A DNA stretch of 64,000 bases from Photobacterium swingsii (GCF_024346715.1 NZ_AP024852.1:2232001-2296000), one strand, 5' to 3'. Counted from the stretch's first letter, positions 7,861 to 17,246 are shown. Notes: generated by a model from the letters alone, not told the origin. Numbers and translations: made by a program.

Positions 7861-9399
7861 CTAATTAAGCTGTCTCTTGGTAATTCCATCATAAACATAT
7901 GGCACCTGACAAGAGTCGCACTTTTCAATACTGAGAGATGGCATAGTGTTAGCACTCGTTACACCAATCCAACTTGCAAAGGTATGTGGAAAATCACGTA
8001 AGAAATAAAGCCTATCGTCATACTCAATATTACCTCTCTCTATACTTGAATCAACAAACACAAAGGGTACATGAACAGCATCTCGACTGAATTTATTTTT
8101 TGTTCCATGTGTTTTATATGGTGAGTCGTTAATATCTGTCAGTCCATGATCTGAGAGGTAAACAATTTTATATGGCGTATCGTAATGAGAAAGTATATTA
8201 CTTATCGCATCTATGAAGTAGATTAAGCTACGAACCGAATCTTTGTAACATAATTTTTGATTTCGATTTATATAATTTGGATGGGCTTCATCATATTCAA
8301 CTCGATTACAAAAATCGGGGTGTGAACCCATCATGTGTAAAAAAAACATATTATTGCCACTGTTTTTTGTTAGTGCAAATTTAAGGTCGTCAAGCAAAAT
8401 GGAATCATAACCAGCAAAACTGAAATCGAAGCTATGATAAATCACATGATCTGCTTTTCTCGATAGCTGAGCGATTGGAGAATCATGAACGCCCGTTTGT
8501 GATTGATTTGAAAACCAGTGTGTCGTTAAGTTAGCCATACCTGCTAAATCAATAATGTTGAGGCTTTTATTCACGTTATCATTATTATTAACACTCAATA
8601 TTCTTGGCACAGAAAATCGAGTTAAGTTTGAAGGAGAAATAACATTGGTATACGAAAGCCAATGTTGTGTTATTTCGGAGAATGCTGGTGAAACGACCTC
8701 ATCTTTGAACATTTTTTGCTGAACCGACTCACCTATAATTACCACATAATTTACATTTTCATCACTAACTTTAACTGCAGACCATTTATTTACAATAGGA
8801 ACCTTTTCACTTTCTATAAATTCAAATGTTTCTTTTATTGTATTTGCAAAGCTTAAAATGTTACTTGAATACGCAAACAAGGGTTCTTTCTCACCGCCGT
8901 CATCGCGCTCTTTTTTACTATGGTAAAAAGATAAAACTAACAAAGATGAAATTAACAATGGGATATAAAAAAAGTAAACGCAATTTGATTTAATGCTGGA
9001 GATAGAAAGCATCAAAATAAACAACAAAATAAAAAATAAAACTTCAACACCTAGATTGACAGAGAAAACATACTCATAGCTTTCCTTTACTGTAGAATCA
9101 ATAACGGAAGCAACAATACCGTGACTTAAACCTCCATACTTCAACTCAAAACTTAGCACCAAGGTTAATATCAGGGCAAATAGTATGCTGATTCCCGCTC
9201 GAATCCATCTATTTCTAAAAAAGGATAAAAGAATAAACATCAAGCTCAGCTCAATAGATGAGCGTATAAAGACACCTAAGACACTTGAAAAATTAACAGA
9301 GTCTCGACCAAATAAAAAGCTTTGATTTGCATAAAGAAAAAAAGCAGATGTGAATAGCACAATGAATAGAGACAATAACAGGTATTTAATATTATTCAT
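7861..9399 (-). CDS. EptA/CptA-like phosphoethanolamine transferase (alkaline-phosphatase fold)
   Basis: 512 residues. Five hydrophobic helices (within residues 1-160) anchor a periplasmic sulfatase-like domain. Metal and nucleophile positions can be read: 'VVIIGES' with E224, T260 in 'NLTRFSVPRIL' (compare the TxxSVP nucleophile motif of EptA), 'YLSDHGL' and 'YKTHGTKNKF'. Known relatives transfer phosphoethanolamine from phosphatidylethanolamine to lipid A or core sugars and alter charge and antimicrobial-peptide resistance. The acceptor here is unknown. The gene is visibly A+T-richer than the housekeeping genes around it, like its divergent neighbour, which suggests transfer. Confidence 0.8.
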   Translation of the reverse strand: MNNIKYLLLSLFIVLFTSAFFLYANQSFLFGRDSVNFSSVLGVFIRSSIELSLMFILLSFFRNRWIRAGISILFALILTLVLSFELKYGGLSHGIVASVIDSTVKESYEYVFSVNLGVEVLFFILLFILMLSISSIKSNCVYFFYIPLLISSLLVLSFYHSKKERDDGGEKEPLFAYSSNILSFANTIKETFEFIESEKVPIVNKWSAVKVSDENVNYVVIIGESVQQKMFKDEVVSPAFSEITQHWLSYTNVISPSNLTRFSVPRILSVNNNDNVNKSLNIIDLAGMANLTTHWFSNQSQTGVHDSPIAQLSRKADHVIYHSFDFSFAGYDSILLDDLKFALTKNSGNNMFFLHMMGSHPDFCNRVEYDEAHPNYINRNQKLCYKDSVRSLIYFIDAISNILSHYDTPYKIVYLSDHGLTDINDSPYKTHGTKNKFSRDAVHVPFVFVDSSIERGNIEYDDRLYFLRDFPHTFASWIGVTSANTMPSLSIEKCDSCQVPYVYDGITKRQLN

Positions 9400-9571
9400 T
9401 GAAGCACTCCTTGCCTATAGCAATTTACTCACAATAGCATCTACCATCAAATTTAACTTAGACAACGAAACCAAACAAGTCAATTGATTTACAATATATT
9501 TGAACTATTCTTAATAGTTAGCAAAATAACTAAATTTAAACTTTGTGCCACTAAGCATGACAAGGAAGCCT

Positions 9572-10678
9572 ATGAAGTGGAACGGAATAAATAAGGATAG
9601 TGTTAATCTCTATAAAGGATTAGGCATTCTATTAATTGTCACGCATAACTTTATGCATCGCTTTCCCTCCCCTAAAGAAAATGAGATGTACTTTAATGAA
9701 AACACCATTTACGCGCTATTCGATATTTTTTTAAATGAACCATCAGGTATACTTAGAGCAATGTTTTCATACTTTGGACATTTCGGTGTTCAGTTCTTTG
9801 TTTTCTTTAGTGCTTACGGCTTGGCATTAAAGTACGAAAATAAACAATGTGAAACACTACCATTTTTGAAAAACAGATTGATAAAAATATACCCTATGTT
9901 TTTAATTAGCATTCTGTTTTACATTTCATATATAGGAATATTAAAACCACTTCTATTAGGCAAGGGAATGGATGGTGTAATACTTTTTATCGCTTCATCA
10001 TATGATGCAATACTACTTAAACTGACATTGTTATATAACTTATATCCTGGTCAAGGATTTTCTCTTGTTGGTCCATGGTGGTTTTTATCCATGATATTTC
10101 AATTTTACTTAATATTCCCTTTTGTTATTAACATGAGAAATAAGTATGGGAATATCATTTTGACCCTACCATTAATACTCTCGATTATAATAATGTATTT
10201 ATTTTCTGGCGAAATATTTGGTATTAGCTTATTTTTTACAGTAATAGGACATTTCCCTCTTCTTGCTCTAGGTATACTCATGAGTTCTAAACAAAAGGTA
10301 AATATACCAAAGTCCTTTGGGTATATTGCCTTAGCTATATTTTCTTTAGGTAATTTCCATTTTAATTTTTTCCTTATTAGCCATTTCATGGCTTTTTTAA
10401 TCTTGATTTTATTTACTTATGATAAAATAACCACAATGAAACCTACATCAACCACCTACAAGGTATTCGCATATTTTGGTAAGATTTCAATGCCTTTGTT
10501 TCTAGTTAATGGTTTCTTACGTTTTCCTTTTGAGAATTATGCCCATGGATATAATAATGAACTAATTACATGGTTGTTGTTTTTACCTTTTTTATTAATA
10601 TGCATGCTTTCATCAGAACTATTATTAACTATCAACAGAGTATTTACACAGAAGGTGTTCATCATAAAAGAGGCCTAA
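9572..10678 (+). CDS. Acyltransferase 3 family membrane O-acyltransferase
   Basis: 368 residues with about ten hydrophobic helices. I chose the ATG at 9572 because AAGGA lies five bases before it; a GTG at 9545 and ATG at 9557 are in frame. The N-terminal 'YKGLGILLIVTHNFMHRF' carries the family's essential histidine (H25) in the first helix, and 'GPWWFLSMIFQFYLIFP' is another family landmark. Such proteins O-acylate lipopolysaccharide, O-antigen or exopolysaccharide sugars. Strong A+T bias matches the divergent EptA-like gene, so the two look like an acquired surface-modification pair. Confidence 0.85.
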   Translation: MKWNGINKDSVNLYKGLGILLIVTHNFMHRFPSPKENEMYFNENTIYALFDIFLNEPSGILRAMFSYFGHFGVQFFVFFSAYGLALKYENKQCETLPFLKNRLIKIYPMFLISILFYISYIGILKPLLLGKGMDGVILFIASSYDAILLKLTLLYNLYPGQGFSLVGPWWFLSMIFQFYLIFPFVINMRNKYGNIILTLPLILSIIIMYLFSGEIFGISLFFTVIGHFPLLALGILMSSKQKVNIPKSFGYIALAIFSLGNFHFNFFLISHFMAFLILILFTYDKITTMKPTSTTYKVFAYFGKISMPLFLVNGFLRFPFENYAHGYNNELITWLLFLPFLLICMLSSELLLTINRVFTQKVFIIKEA

Positions 10679-10741
10679 CGTGCTACTAAGGCGCCAGTAA
10701 GAAGAGGTTTAGCTGTTTTCCTAATATGGTGGGGAAATTTA

Positions 10742-10774
10742 GGTATGGCGGATTTGGTACAAATCCTTTCCACT
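10742..10774. repeat. 33-bp repeat B, copy 2
   Basis: Almost identical to 1714-1746, including the GGATTTG-gta-CAAATCC hairpin, and again followed by terminator T2. Here, unlike the first locus, it lies upstream of the 126-bp element instead of after it. Confidence 0.6.
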
Positions 10775-10786
10775 TAGCTCAAACGT

Positions 10787-10814
10787 AAAAAAGGCGCTAA
10801 TAAATTAGCGCCTT
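10787..10814 (-). terminator. Terminator T2, second copy
   Basis: Same 12-bp stem as at 1757-1784 (GGCGCTAAT/ATTAGCGCC). It is followed by a tRNA-Ser 3' fragment instead of a complete tRNA gene, so it is displaced from its tRNA by the 126-bp element. Confidence 0.75.
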
Positions 10815-10823
10815 TCTTGAAAG

Positions 10824-10956
10824 TGGCGGAGAGATAGGGATTTACTGCTCGCAAGCTCGCGCCCTTCGGGCTATTGCCTTTTCGCGCCTTCGGCACGGGC
10901 AATGTGCTTTCGCTTCGCTCAGGTGAACCCTGTTCTAGGGTTCGGCACCCTATCTT
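10824..10956. repeat. tRNA-Ser 3'-end fragment fused to structured repeat element, copy 2
   Basis: 10824-10843 (TGGCGGAGAGATAGGGATTT) is identical to the CCA end, acceptor strand and T-arm side of the tRNA-Ser genes. The match then breaks and the 126-bp hairpin element continues to 10956, ending CCCTATCTT. It looks like a tRNA-Ser gene whose middle was replaced by, or expanded into, a structured sequence. It cannot fold as a functional tRNA because the anticodon arm is missing. Confidence 0.75.
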
Positions 10957-10975
10957 TAATCACAAAATTTAGGCG

Positions 10976-11008
10976 AAAAAAAACCGCTGAAGTTTCAGCG
11001 GTTTTTTC
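10976..11008. terminator. Bidirectional stem-loop terminator T1, second copy
   Basis: A-run, ACCGCTGA/TCAGCGGT stem and T-run, as at 1661-1691. Here it is only 6 bp past the 3' end of the minus-strand tRNA-Ser, so it is that gene's terminator. Confidence 0.8.
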
Positions 11009-11013
11009 GAATG

Positions 11014-11104
11014 TGGCGGAGAGATAGGGATTTGAACCCTAGATACGCTATAAACGTATGCCGGTTTTCAAGACCGGTGCTTTCAACCACTCAGCCATCT
11101 CTCC
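11014..11104 (-). tRNA. tRNA-Ser(UGA), copy 2
   Basis: 91 nt, minus strand, encoded CCA. It is identical to the copy at 1795-1885 except for one base in the variable-arm loop. All arms are intact and the anticodon is TGA. Its upstream (5') flank differs from that of copy 1, so the two genes may use different promoters. Confidence 0.95.
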
Positions 11105-11503
11105 GTAAGTGCGGCGAATAATATAGAGTCATGAAAAACATGTAAAGCTCTAATTCTAATAAAAAATGCCAACCGCTCAGAATCTAGTCAAACAAGAGGT
11201 TAGTTCAACATATAATTTCAATGTATTGCTTTTAGGTATATTAAAACGCTCCACCAATCCGCCTCATCCGTTTTTTCATCTCTATTGTTAAGTCTAATTG
11301 CAAGCAATTCATTCTATTCAGCTTTGCTTAAATGAAAAAAATGTGAGGAATTCGACACTCGATGTTAGACGAACCCGTATCTGTTTCTATACTTAGTTTT
11401 GTTAACAGTATGTTTACTATATACAAAAGACATGGTGCTTCTTGCATCATTATGCATTGTGACAGTGCTCTACTGCTTCACAAACTTACAAAGGAAGGTA
11501 CTA
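11105..11503. other. Intergenic region upstream of aapJ
   Basis: About 400 bp of A+T-rich sequence holding the tRNA-Ser promoter on one strand and the aapJ promoter on the other. An in-frame upstream extension of aapJ to 11399 encodes a hydrophobic stretch but lacks a ribosome site and is not part of the protein. No riboswitch or further gene was recognised. Confidence 0.5.
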
Positions 11504-12529
11504 ATGGCTAACAAATTTTCAGTTGTTTTTGCGGTACTCGCCACCTCAACTGCACTATTTTCAGCTAATGCTTCAGCTGATGGCACGCTAGATAAAGTCA
11601 TGAAACAAGGTTATGTCCAGTGTGGCGTGAGCGCTGGTTTACCTGGCTTTTCAAACCCAAACTCTAAAGGTGAATGGGAAGGCATTGATGTTGAATTTTG
11701 CCAAGCAATCGCGGCGGCAACTGTCGGTGATAAGTCAAAAGTAAAATATATTCCACTAACAGCAAAAGAACGTTTCACCGCCCTTCAATCAGGCGAGATT
11801 GACGTACTATCTCGCAATACAACATGGACACTTCACCGTGATACTTCATTAGGCCTTAACTTTGCTGGCGTAAGCTACTACGACGGTCAAGGCTTTATGG
11901 TGAAAAAAGAACTAGGAGTCTCTAGTGCCAAAGAGCTTGATGGCGCCGCTATTTGTGTGCAATCAGGTACAACCACAGAGCTTAACCTTGCCGATTACTT
12001 CCGTGTAAACGGCATGAAATATAATCCGGTTGTATTCGATACAGCACCACAAACTTCAGCAGGGTTTGACTCTGGTCGCTGCGATGTATTGACCACAGAC
12101 CAATCAGGCCTATACGCACTTCGCTTAAACCTTAAAGATCCAAGTTCAGCCGTTGTTTTACCGGAAATTATCTCGAAAGAACCACTCGGCCCAGTTGTTC
12201 GCCAAGGTGACGATCAGTGGTTCAACATTGTGAAGTGGACGCTTAATGCCATGATCAATGCTGAAGAATACGGTGTCACTTCAGCAAATGTGGATGAAAT
12301 GAAAAAATCGAATGATCCAAACATTCGTCGACTTATTGGTCTTGATGGCCCTAAAGGTAAAGGCTTAGGGCTACGTGATGATTGGGGCTACCAAATTGTG
12401 AAACAAGTAGGTAACTATGGCGAGAGCTTCGATCGTACTATCGGAGAAAACTCACCGCTTGAAATCAAACGTGGCTTGAATGCGCTATGGAAAGACGGCG
12501 GTATTCTTTACGCAGCACCTATCCGTTAA
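11504..12529 (+). CDS. aapJ: AapJ, general L-amino acid ABC transporter substrate-binding protein
   Basis: 341 residues. The ATG at 11504 follows AAGGAAGG with ideal spacing and opens a signal peptide cleaved after 'SANASA' (residue 25). The mature protein has family features: 'LDKVMKQGYVQCGVSAGLPGFS', 'GEWEGIDVEFCQAIAAA', 'ALQSGEIDVLSRNTTWT' and 'CVQSGTTTELNLADYF'. It delivers a broad range of L-amino acids to the AapQM permease. It is the first gene of aapJQMP, with a hairpin after it that probably gives the binding protein higher expression than the rest. Confidence 0.92.
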   Translation: MANKFSVVFAVLATSTALFSANASADGTLDKVMKQGYVQCGVSAGLPGFSNPNSKGEWEGIDVEFCQAIAAATVGDKSKVKYIPLTAKERFTALQSGEIDVLSRNTTWTLHRDTSLGLNFAGVSYYDGQGFMVKKELGVSSAKELDGAAICVQSGTTTELNLADYFRVNGMKYNPVVFDTAPQTSAGFDSGRCDVLTTDQSGLYALRLNLKDPSSAVVLPEIISKEPLGPVVRQGDDQWFNIVKWTLNAMINAEEYGVTSANVDEMKKSNDPNIRRLIGLDGPKGKGLGLRDDWGYQIVKQVGNYGESFDRTIGENSPLEIKRGLNALWKDGGILYAAPIR

Positions 12530-12546
12530 TCATCATAAAAAATAGC

Positions 12547-12574
12547 GAGGTGGCATGATGCCACCTCTCTTTTT
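12547..12574 (+). terminator. Intra-operon terminator/attenuator after aapJ
   Basis: GAGGTGGCA-tga-TGCCACCTC followed within 3 bases by five T. It lies 18 bp past the aapJ stop and about 100 bp before aapQ. Partial termination here would favour the periplasmic protein, a common arrangement in ABC operons. Confidence 0.8.
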
Positions 12575-12670
12575 AACTATAGGTTTTAGCCCGTTAGCTA
12601 AATGTCCACGCCTAACACCTATCACCTTGCGTCACATCACTTTTTAGCACCTAGGGACTGAGGTTGTTGT

Positions 12671-13876
12671 ATGGCTCCTAAAACAACAAATACATCGGAA
12701 GTATCACTCCCAACCGATAAGAAGCAAAGCTTGTTATATAATCCCACTTTTCGTGCCATTATTTTTCAAGCTTTAGCCGTTGTTGGGCTCTTTTTCTTTT
12801 TGTATACCATCGTCAGTAATGCTCTCGCTAATCTCGATGCTCGCGGTATTGCCACAGGTTTTGGCTTCCTAGAGCAAGAGGCAGGCTTTGGCATTGGCTT
12901 AACCCTGATTGAATATAATGAAACTTACTCGTACGGGCGCACTTTTATTGTCGGGCTACTCAACACTGCGCTAGTGTCTGTACTTGGCATTATTTTAGCG
13001 ACAATACTGGGATTCATCATAGGTATCGCTCGACTGTCGTCCAACTGGATTGTTAGTCGTTTAGCGGCCGTATACATTGAAACCTTTCGTAATATTCCAC
13101 TCTTGCTACAAATCTTTTTTTGGTACTTTGCCGTATTGCAAGTGCTGCCCTCTCCTCGCCAAAGCCTGAGTTTTGGGGAAAGCGTATTTCTTAATGTTCG
13201 CGGATTGTATTTTGCCAAGCCCGTTTTTGAGCAGGGTTCTATCTGGATAGGGTTAGCATTCCTCATAGGTTTAGTATGCAGTATTGCTTATGCAATTTGG
13301 GCCACACGTAAACAACGCTTAACAGGTGAGCAATCACCAATTTTACGTACTGTATTACTTTTGACAATTGCCTTACCGTTTGCGACATATTTTGTGTCTG
13401 GTATGCCAATTTCACTTGAGTACCCAGAGCTGAAAGGCTTTAACTTTCGCGGGGGGATCAGCATCCTGCCCGAACTTGCTGCGCTGTTATTAGCACTGAG
13501 TATTTACACCGCCTCTTTCATTGCTGAAATTGTGCGATCAGGCATTAATGCCGTAAGTTATGGTCAAACAGAAGCCGCTTTAGCGCTGGGATTACCGCAA
13601 GGTAAAACGCTCCGCTTTGTCGTGATTCCACAAGCTCTTCGCATCATTATTCCACCTCTCACTAGCCAGTATCTGAATTTAACCAAAAACTCATCGCTTG
13701 CTATGGCAATAGGTTATCCCGATTTGGTTTCAGTTTTTGCAGGTACAACACTCAACCAGACAGGACAAGCAATAGAGATTATTGCAATGACGATGGGGGT
13801 CTACCTCACATTAAGTTTGGTGACATCGTACTTAATGAATATCTACAACAGCAAAGTCGCTTTGGTGGAGAGGTAA
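12671..13876 (+). CDS. aapQ: AapQ, general L-amino acid ABC transporter permease
   Basis: 401 residues, an inner-membrane permease with about eight hydrophobic helices. The coupling-helix motif 'EAALALGLPQGKTLRFVVIP' near residues 303-322 contacts the ATPase. 'TFRNIPLLLQIFFWY' and the long insert between helices are typical of AapQ/BztB as opposed to the shorter HisQ-type permeases. It forms a heterodimer with AapM. The next gene starts 3 bp after its stop. Confidence 0.92.
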   Translation: MAPKTTNTSEVSLPTDKKQSLLYNPTFRAIIFQALAVVGLFFFLYTIVSNALANLDARGIATGFGFLEQEAGFGIGLTLIEYNETYSYGRTFIVGLLNTALVSVLGIILATILGFIIGIARLSSNWIVSRLAAVYIETFRNIPLLLQIFFWYFAVLQVLPSPRQSLSFGESVFLNVRGLYFAKPVFEQGSIWIGLAFLIGLVCSIAYAIWATRKQRLTGEQSPILRTVLLLTIALPFATYFVSGMPISLEYPELKGFNFRGGISILPELAALLLALSIYTASFIAEIVRSGINAVSYGQTEAALALGLPQGKTLRFVVIPQALRIIIPPLTSQYLNLTKNSSLAMAIGYPDLVSVFAGTTLNQTGQAIEIIAMTMGVYLTLSLVTSYLMNIYNSKVALVER

Positions 13877-13879
13877 TGT

Positions 13880-14977
13880 ATGAGTAAGCATCAATTCCAA
13901 CCTGATCTACCGCCGCCATCCAATACAATTGGTATTGTCGGTTGGTCGAGAAAACACCTGTTCTCATCAACACTCAATACGATTTTGACCTTTGTACTCG
14001 GCTATATCACCTTAGTTGGCCTTTGGAATATTATCGATTGGGCTTTTTTAACCGCAGACTGGGTAGGAACAACCCGAAATGACTGTACTAGCGAAGGAGC
14101 ATGTTGGGTTTTTATCAATGTGCGTTTTGAGCAGTTTATGTTTGGTTTCTACCCTTCAGACCAGTTATGGCGACCGCAACTTTTTTACTTTACCTTGGCC
14201 ATTTTTATCGCGTTATTAGCCATCGAGTCCACACCGGGTCGGAAATGGATTTGGCTCGTATTCGTTAATATCTACCCCTTCTTTGCTGCCATCTTGCTCT
14301 ATGGTGGTCTATTCGGGCTAGAAGTTGTTGAAACACATTTATGGGGCGGCCTATTAGTCACCCTGATCATTGCTATCGTCGGGATAGTTGTCTCTCTACC
14401 GATTGGGGTATTTCTTGCTCTTGGTAGACGTTCAGACATGCCAATCATTCGTAGCATTTGTACTGTCTATATCGAGATTTGGCGTGGCGTACCACTCATT
14501 ACCGTTCTCTTCATGGCATCTGTGATGTTACCGCTGTTCCTAACTAGTGAAATGGAAATGAACAAACTAGTACGAGCCTTAATTGGGGTGGTTATGTTTA
14601 GCGCAGCATATATGGCTGAGGTAGTACGTGGCGGCTTACAAGCTATCCCCAAAGGGCAATATGAAGCAGCAGATGCATTAGGGCTGACCTACTGGCGAAA
14701 AATGTATCTAATTGTTTTACCGCAAGCATTAAAAATTACAATCCCTTCGATTGTAAACACCTTCATCGGCCTGTTTAAAGACACCAGTTTAGTGCTCATC
14801 ATAGGTATGTTCGATGTACTCGGTATCGGTCAAGCAGCGAATACCGATCCCAATTGGCTTGGGTTCGCCACTGAGAGCTATGTTTTTGTTGCTCTCGTCT
14901 TTTGGATTTTCTGTTTCAGTATGTCTCGTTACAGCATTTATTTAGAAAATAAGCTGCATACCGGCCATAAACGTTAA
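13880..14977 (+). CDS. aapM: AapM, general L-amino acid ABC transporter permease
   Basis: 365 residues and about eight hydrophobic helices. It carries its own coupling motif '[20 protein letters not shown]' and the family stretch '[23 protein letters not shown]'. It follows aapQ by 3 bp and precedes aapP by 14 bp, so the three are translated together. The N-terminal '[20 protein letters not shown]' cytoplasmic lead is typical of AapM/BztC. Confidence 0.92.
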   Translation: MSKHQFQPDLPPPSNTIGIVGWSRKHLFSSTLNTILTFVLGYITLVGLWNIIDWAFLTADWVGTTRNDCTSEGACWVFINVRFEQFMFGFYPSDQLWRPQLFYFTLAIFIALLAIESTPGRKWIWLVFVNIYPFFAAILLYGGLFGLEVVETHLWGGLLVTLIIAIVGIVVSLPIGVFLALGRRSDMPIIRSICTVYIEIWRGVPLITVLFMASVMLPLFLTSEMEMNKLVRALIGVVMFSAAYMAEVVRGGLQAIPKGQYEAADALGLTYWRKMYLIVLPQALKITIPSIVNTFIGLFKDTSLVLIIGMFDVLGIGQAANTDPNWLGFATESYVFVALVFWIFCFSMSRYSIYLENKLHTGHKR

Positions 14978-14991
14978 GCAAGGACTGCATT

Positions 14992-15747
14992 ATGACAGAC
15001 AACACGATTATCACGGATCCGATGATCCAGCTAACAGATGTCAACAAGTGGTATGGGCAATTCCATGTGCTAAAAAACATCAACCTTAACGTGACTAAAG
15101 GCGAAAAAATCGTTATTTGTGGCCCCTCAGGTTCAGGTAAATCGACCATGATCCGTTGTATTAACCGCCTTGAAGAGCACCAGAAAGGGAAAATATTAGT
15201 CGCGGGTAACGAACTAACCGACGATCTTAAAAACATTGAGCTGGTGAGAAAAGAAGTGGGCATGTGCTTTCAGCATTTCAACCTTTTCCCTCACTTAACT
15301 GTGTTAGAGAACTGCACGCTGGCACCTATTTGGGTAAAGAAGATGCCTAAAAAAGAAGCCGATGAAATTGCCATGCGTTACCTCGAACGCGTGAAGATCC
15401 CTGATCAGGCTGACAAATACCCCGGCCAATTATCTGGTGGCCAACAGCAACGTGTTGCGATAGCACGTTCGCTCTGCATGAATCCACAAATCATGCTGTT
15501 CGATGAACCTACTTCTGCACTGGATCCAGAAATGGTTCGTGAAGTATTAGACGTCATGGTTGAGCTCGCTAATGAAGGGATGACAATGCTATGTGTGACA
15601 CATGAAATGGGCTTCGCACGCCAAGTCGCAGATCGCGTGATATTTATGGATCAGGGTGAAATCATTGAAGAAAATAACCCACAAGACTTCTTTGATAACC
15701 CTCAGTCTGATCGCACTCAGCTTTTCCTGAGTCAGATCTTGCATTAG
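14992..15747 (+). CDS. aapP: AapP, amino acid ABC transporter ATP-binding protein
   Basis: 251 residues with a complete ABC ATPase set: Walker A 'GPSGSGKST', Q-loop '[16 protein letters not shown]', signature 'LSGGQQQR', Walker B '[14 protein letters not shown]' and switch histidine 'CVTHEMGFA'. It powers AapQM. It is the last gene of the aap operon; a long imperfect hairpin around 15770-15810 (AGCCCT..AGGGCT) may end transcription. Confidence 0.93.
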   Translation: MTDNTIITDPMIQLTDVNKWYGQFHVLKNINLNVTKGEKIVICGPSGSGKSTMIRCINRLEEHQKGKILVAGNELTDDLKNIELVRKEVGMCFQHFNLFPHLTVLENCTLAPIWVKKMPKKEADEIAMRYLERVKIPDQADKYPGQLSGGQQQRVAIARSLCMNPQIMLFDEPTSALDPEMVREVLDVMVELANEGMTMLCVTHEMGFARQVADRVIFMDQGEIIEENNPQDFFDNPQSDRTQLFLSQILH

Positions 15748-16035
15748 CACTAGCCTCGATAGTATCACAGCCCTTTGTTTTGGTTATACATTGAGCAGAG
15801 GGCTCTTTCCTTGCAATGCAAATTGTGATTTCACTCATAGAAATGGTGAACTGTAACATTCATTTACAACTTCGACGCTCACGCTAACGAAATGTTAAGT
15901 ATCATCTAGCCACTAGCTCTGAGGCATAGCTGGGTTACTCGTAATAAAATGCGGCTATAAACTTGCATTAATGAACTTTTAACCCCATATATGTCTTAAC
16001 AGATAACAATATTATTAACCCTAAGGGGAGTCTTC

Positions 16036-16701
16036 ATGAACGATCGTAGTGTCAACCATAGTGGTGCGTACGAAAGCGTGCTTTCTACAAACAAGGTACT
16101 TCGTAATACCTACTTCTTACTTTCAATGACATTAGTCTGGTCTGCTGTTGTTGCTGGTTTCGCAATGGCGATGAACCTTCCGCATCCAGGCCTGATCATT
16201 ACGCTTGTTGGTTTTTACGGCTTAATGTTCTTAACTGAAAAGAACCGTAATAACTCAATGGGTCTTGTTTTTACATTCGCACTAACTGGCTTTATGGGTT
16301 ACACCCTAGGTCCAATCCTAAACATGTACTTAGGTGCAGGTATGGGTGATGCGATTATTACTGCACTAGGTGGTACAGCACTGACTTTCCTTGCTTGTTC
16401 TGCTTACGCACTAACCACTAAGCGTGACCTATCGTTCCTTAACGGTATGCTAATGGCGGGTTTCTTCGCAATTATTGCCGCTGTAGTCGCAAATATTTTC
16501 CTACAACTACCTGCGCTTTCTCTAGCAATTAGCGCAATGTTTGTACTGTTCTCTTCAGCAGCAATTCTGCTGACAACACAGTCAATCATCCGCGGTGGTG
16601 AAACAAGCTACATTTCAGCTACTGTTACGCTGTATGTATCTATCTACAACCTATTCCTGAGCCTACTTCAACTATTAGGCATCATGGGTGGCGACGATTA
16701 A
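16036..16701 (+). CDS. yccA: YccA, BAX-inhibitor-1 family inner-membrane protein (FtsH modulator)
   Basis: 221 residues, seven hydrophobic helices, and strong colinear similarity to E. coli YccA: 'LSTNKVLRNTYFLLSMTL', 'PGLIITLVGFYGLMFLT', 'GPILNMYLGAGMGD', 'NIFLQLPALSLAISA' and 'IIRGGETSYISATVTLYVS'. In E. coli YccA binds the FtsH-HflKC protease and slows degradation of jammed SecY. The ribosome site AAGGGGAG is strong. A terminator follows at 16722. The order yccA-tusE-yccX-rlmI matches E. coli. Confidence 0.95.
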   Translation: MNDRSVNHSGAYESVLSTNKVLRNTYFLLSMTLVWSAVVAGFAMAMNLPHPGLIITLVGFYGLMFLTEKNRNNSMGLVFTFALTGFMGYTLGPILNMYLGAGMGDAIITALGGTALTFLACSAYALTTKRDLSFLNGMLMAGFFAIIAAVVANIFLQLPALSLAISAMFVLFSSAAILLTTQSIIRGGETSYISATVTLYVSIYNLFLSLLQLLGIMGGDD

Positions 16702-16721
16702 TCGCTACTAGATATTTTAAA

Positions 16722-16745
16722 AAGCACCTTCGAGGTGCTTTTTTT
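16722..16745 (+). terminator. Rho-independent terminator after yccA
   Basis: AAGCACCT-tcg-AGGTGCTT followed by T-run, 20 bp past the yccA stop. Confidence 0.9.
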
Positions 16746-16908
16746 ATGTCTGCATTTTTTATGTCTGCAATTCGCACCAAGGTGTCATGACTCGCCACCA
16801 GCCAAATAAAAGAGTCTCAGCTTACTGAACAGGAAAAATAATAACTTCTACTTGCAGCAGTTCCCTTGAATCACTATTCTGGCAGCGTTCCAAATGTTGA
16901 GGCGTACC

Positions 16909-17238
16909 ATGCTTGAATTCCAAGGTAAAACCATTGAAACCGATGCTCAAGGTTACTTAAAAAACGTTGAGGATTGGACACCCGAACTTGTCCCTATGCT
17001 GGCAGAAGAAGAAAGCATCGAGCTATCAGAAGCACATTGGGAAGTTGTTCATTTCGTGCGTGAATTCTATATAGAATTCAACACCTCCCCTGCTGTTCGT
17101 ATGCTTGTTAAGGCCATGGCGAAAAAGTACGGTGAAGAAAAAGGCAGCTCTCGCTACCTCTATAAGCTATTCCCTAAAGGGCCAGCAAAGCAAGCAACTA
17201 AACTTGCAGGTCTGCCTAAGCCCGTAAAATGTATCTAG
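16909..17238 (+). CDS. tusE: TusE, sulfur-relay protein for tRNA 2-thiouridylation
   Basis: 109 residues. The ATG at 16909 is chosen: TGAGG lies 6 bases before it and the protein then begins '[12 protein letters not shown]' as in E. coli; an ATG at 16894 would add five residues. Conserved blocks include '[12 protein letters not shown]', '[14 protein letters not shown]', '[16 protein letters not shown]' and the terminal 'PKPVKCI' whose cysteine (residue 108) carries the persulfide. TusE takes sulfur from TusBCD and passes it to MnmA at wobble uridine 34 of tRNAs. Confidence 0.95.
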   Translation: MLEFQGKTIETDAQGYLKNVEDWTPELVPMLAEEESIELSEAHWEVVHFVREFYIEFNTSPAVRMLVKAMAKKYGEEKGSSRYLYKLFPKGPAKQATKLAGLPKPVKCI

Positions 17239-17246
17239 CTTAAAAC

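Noticed and set aside
1795..11104. Whole segment between tRNA-Ser copies as a genomic island
   Set aside because: rluA and ydhR are native in character, and no integrase or att site was found; only the 7.9-10.7 kb part is compositionally distinct.
11399..11503. N-terminal extension of aapJ
   Set aside because: Hydrophobic but without ribosome site. AAGGAAGG before ATG 11504 and a standard signal peptide define the real start.
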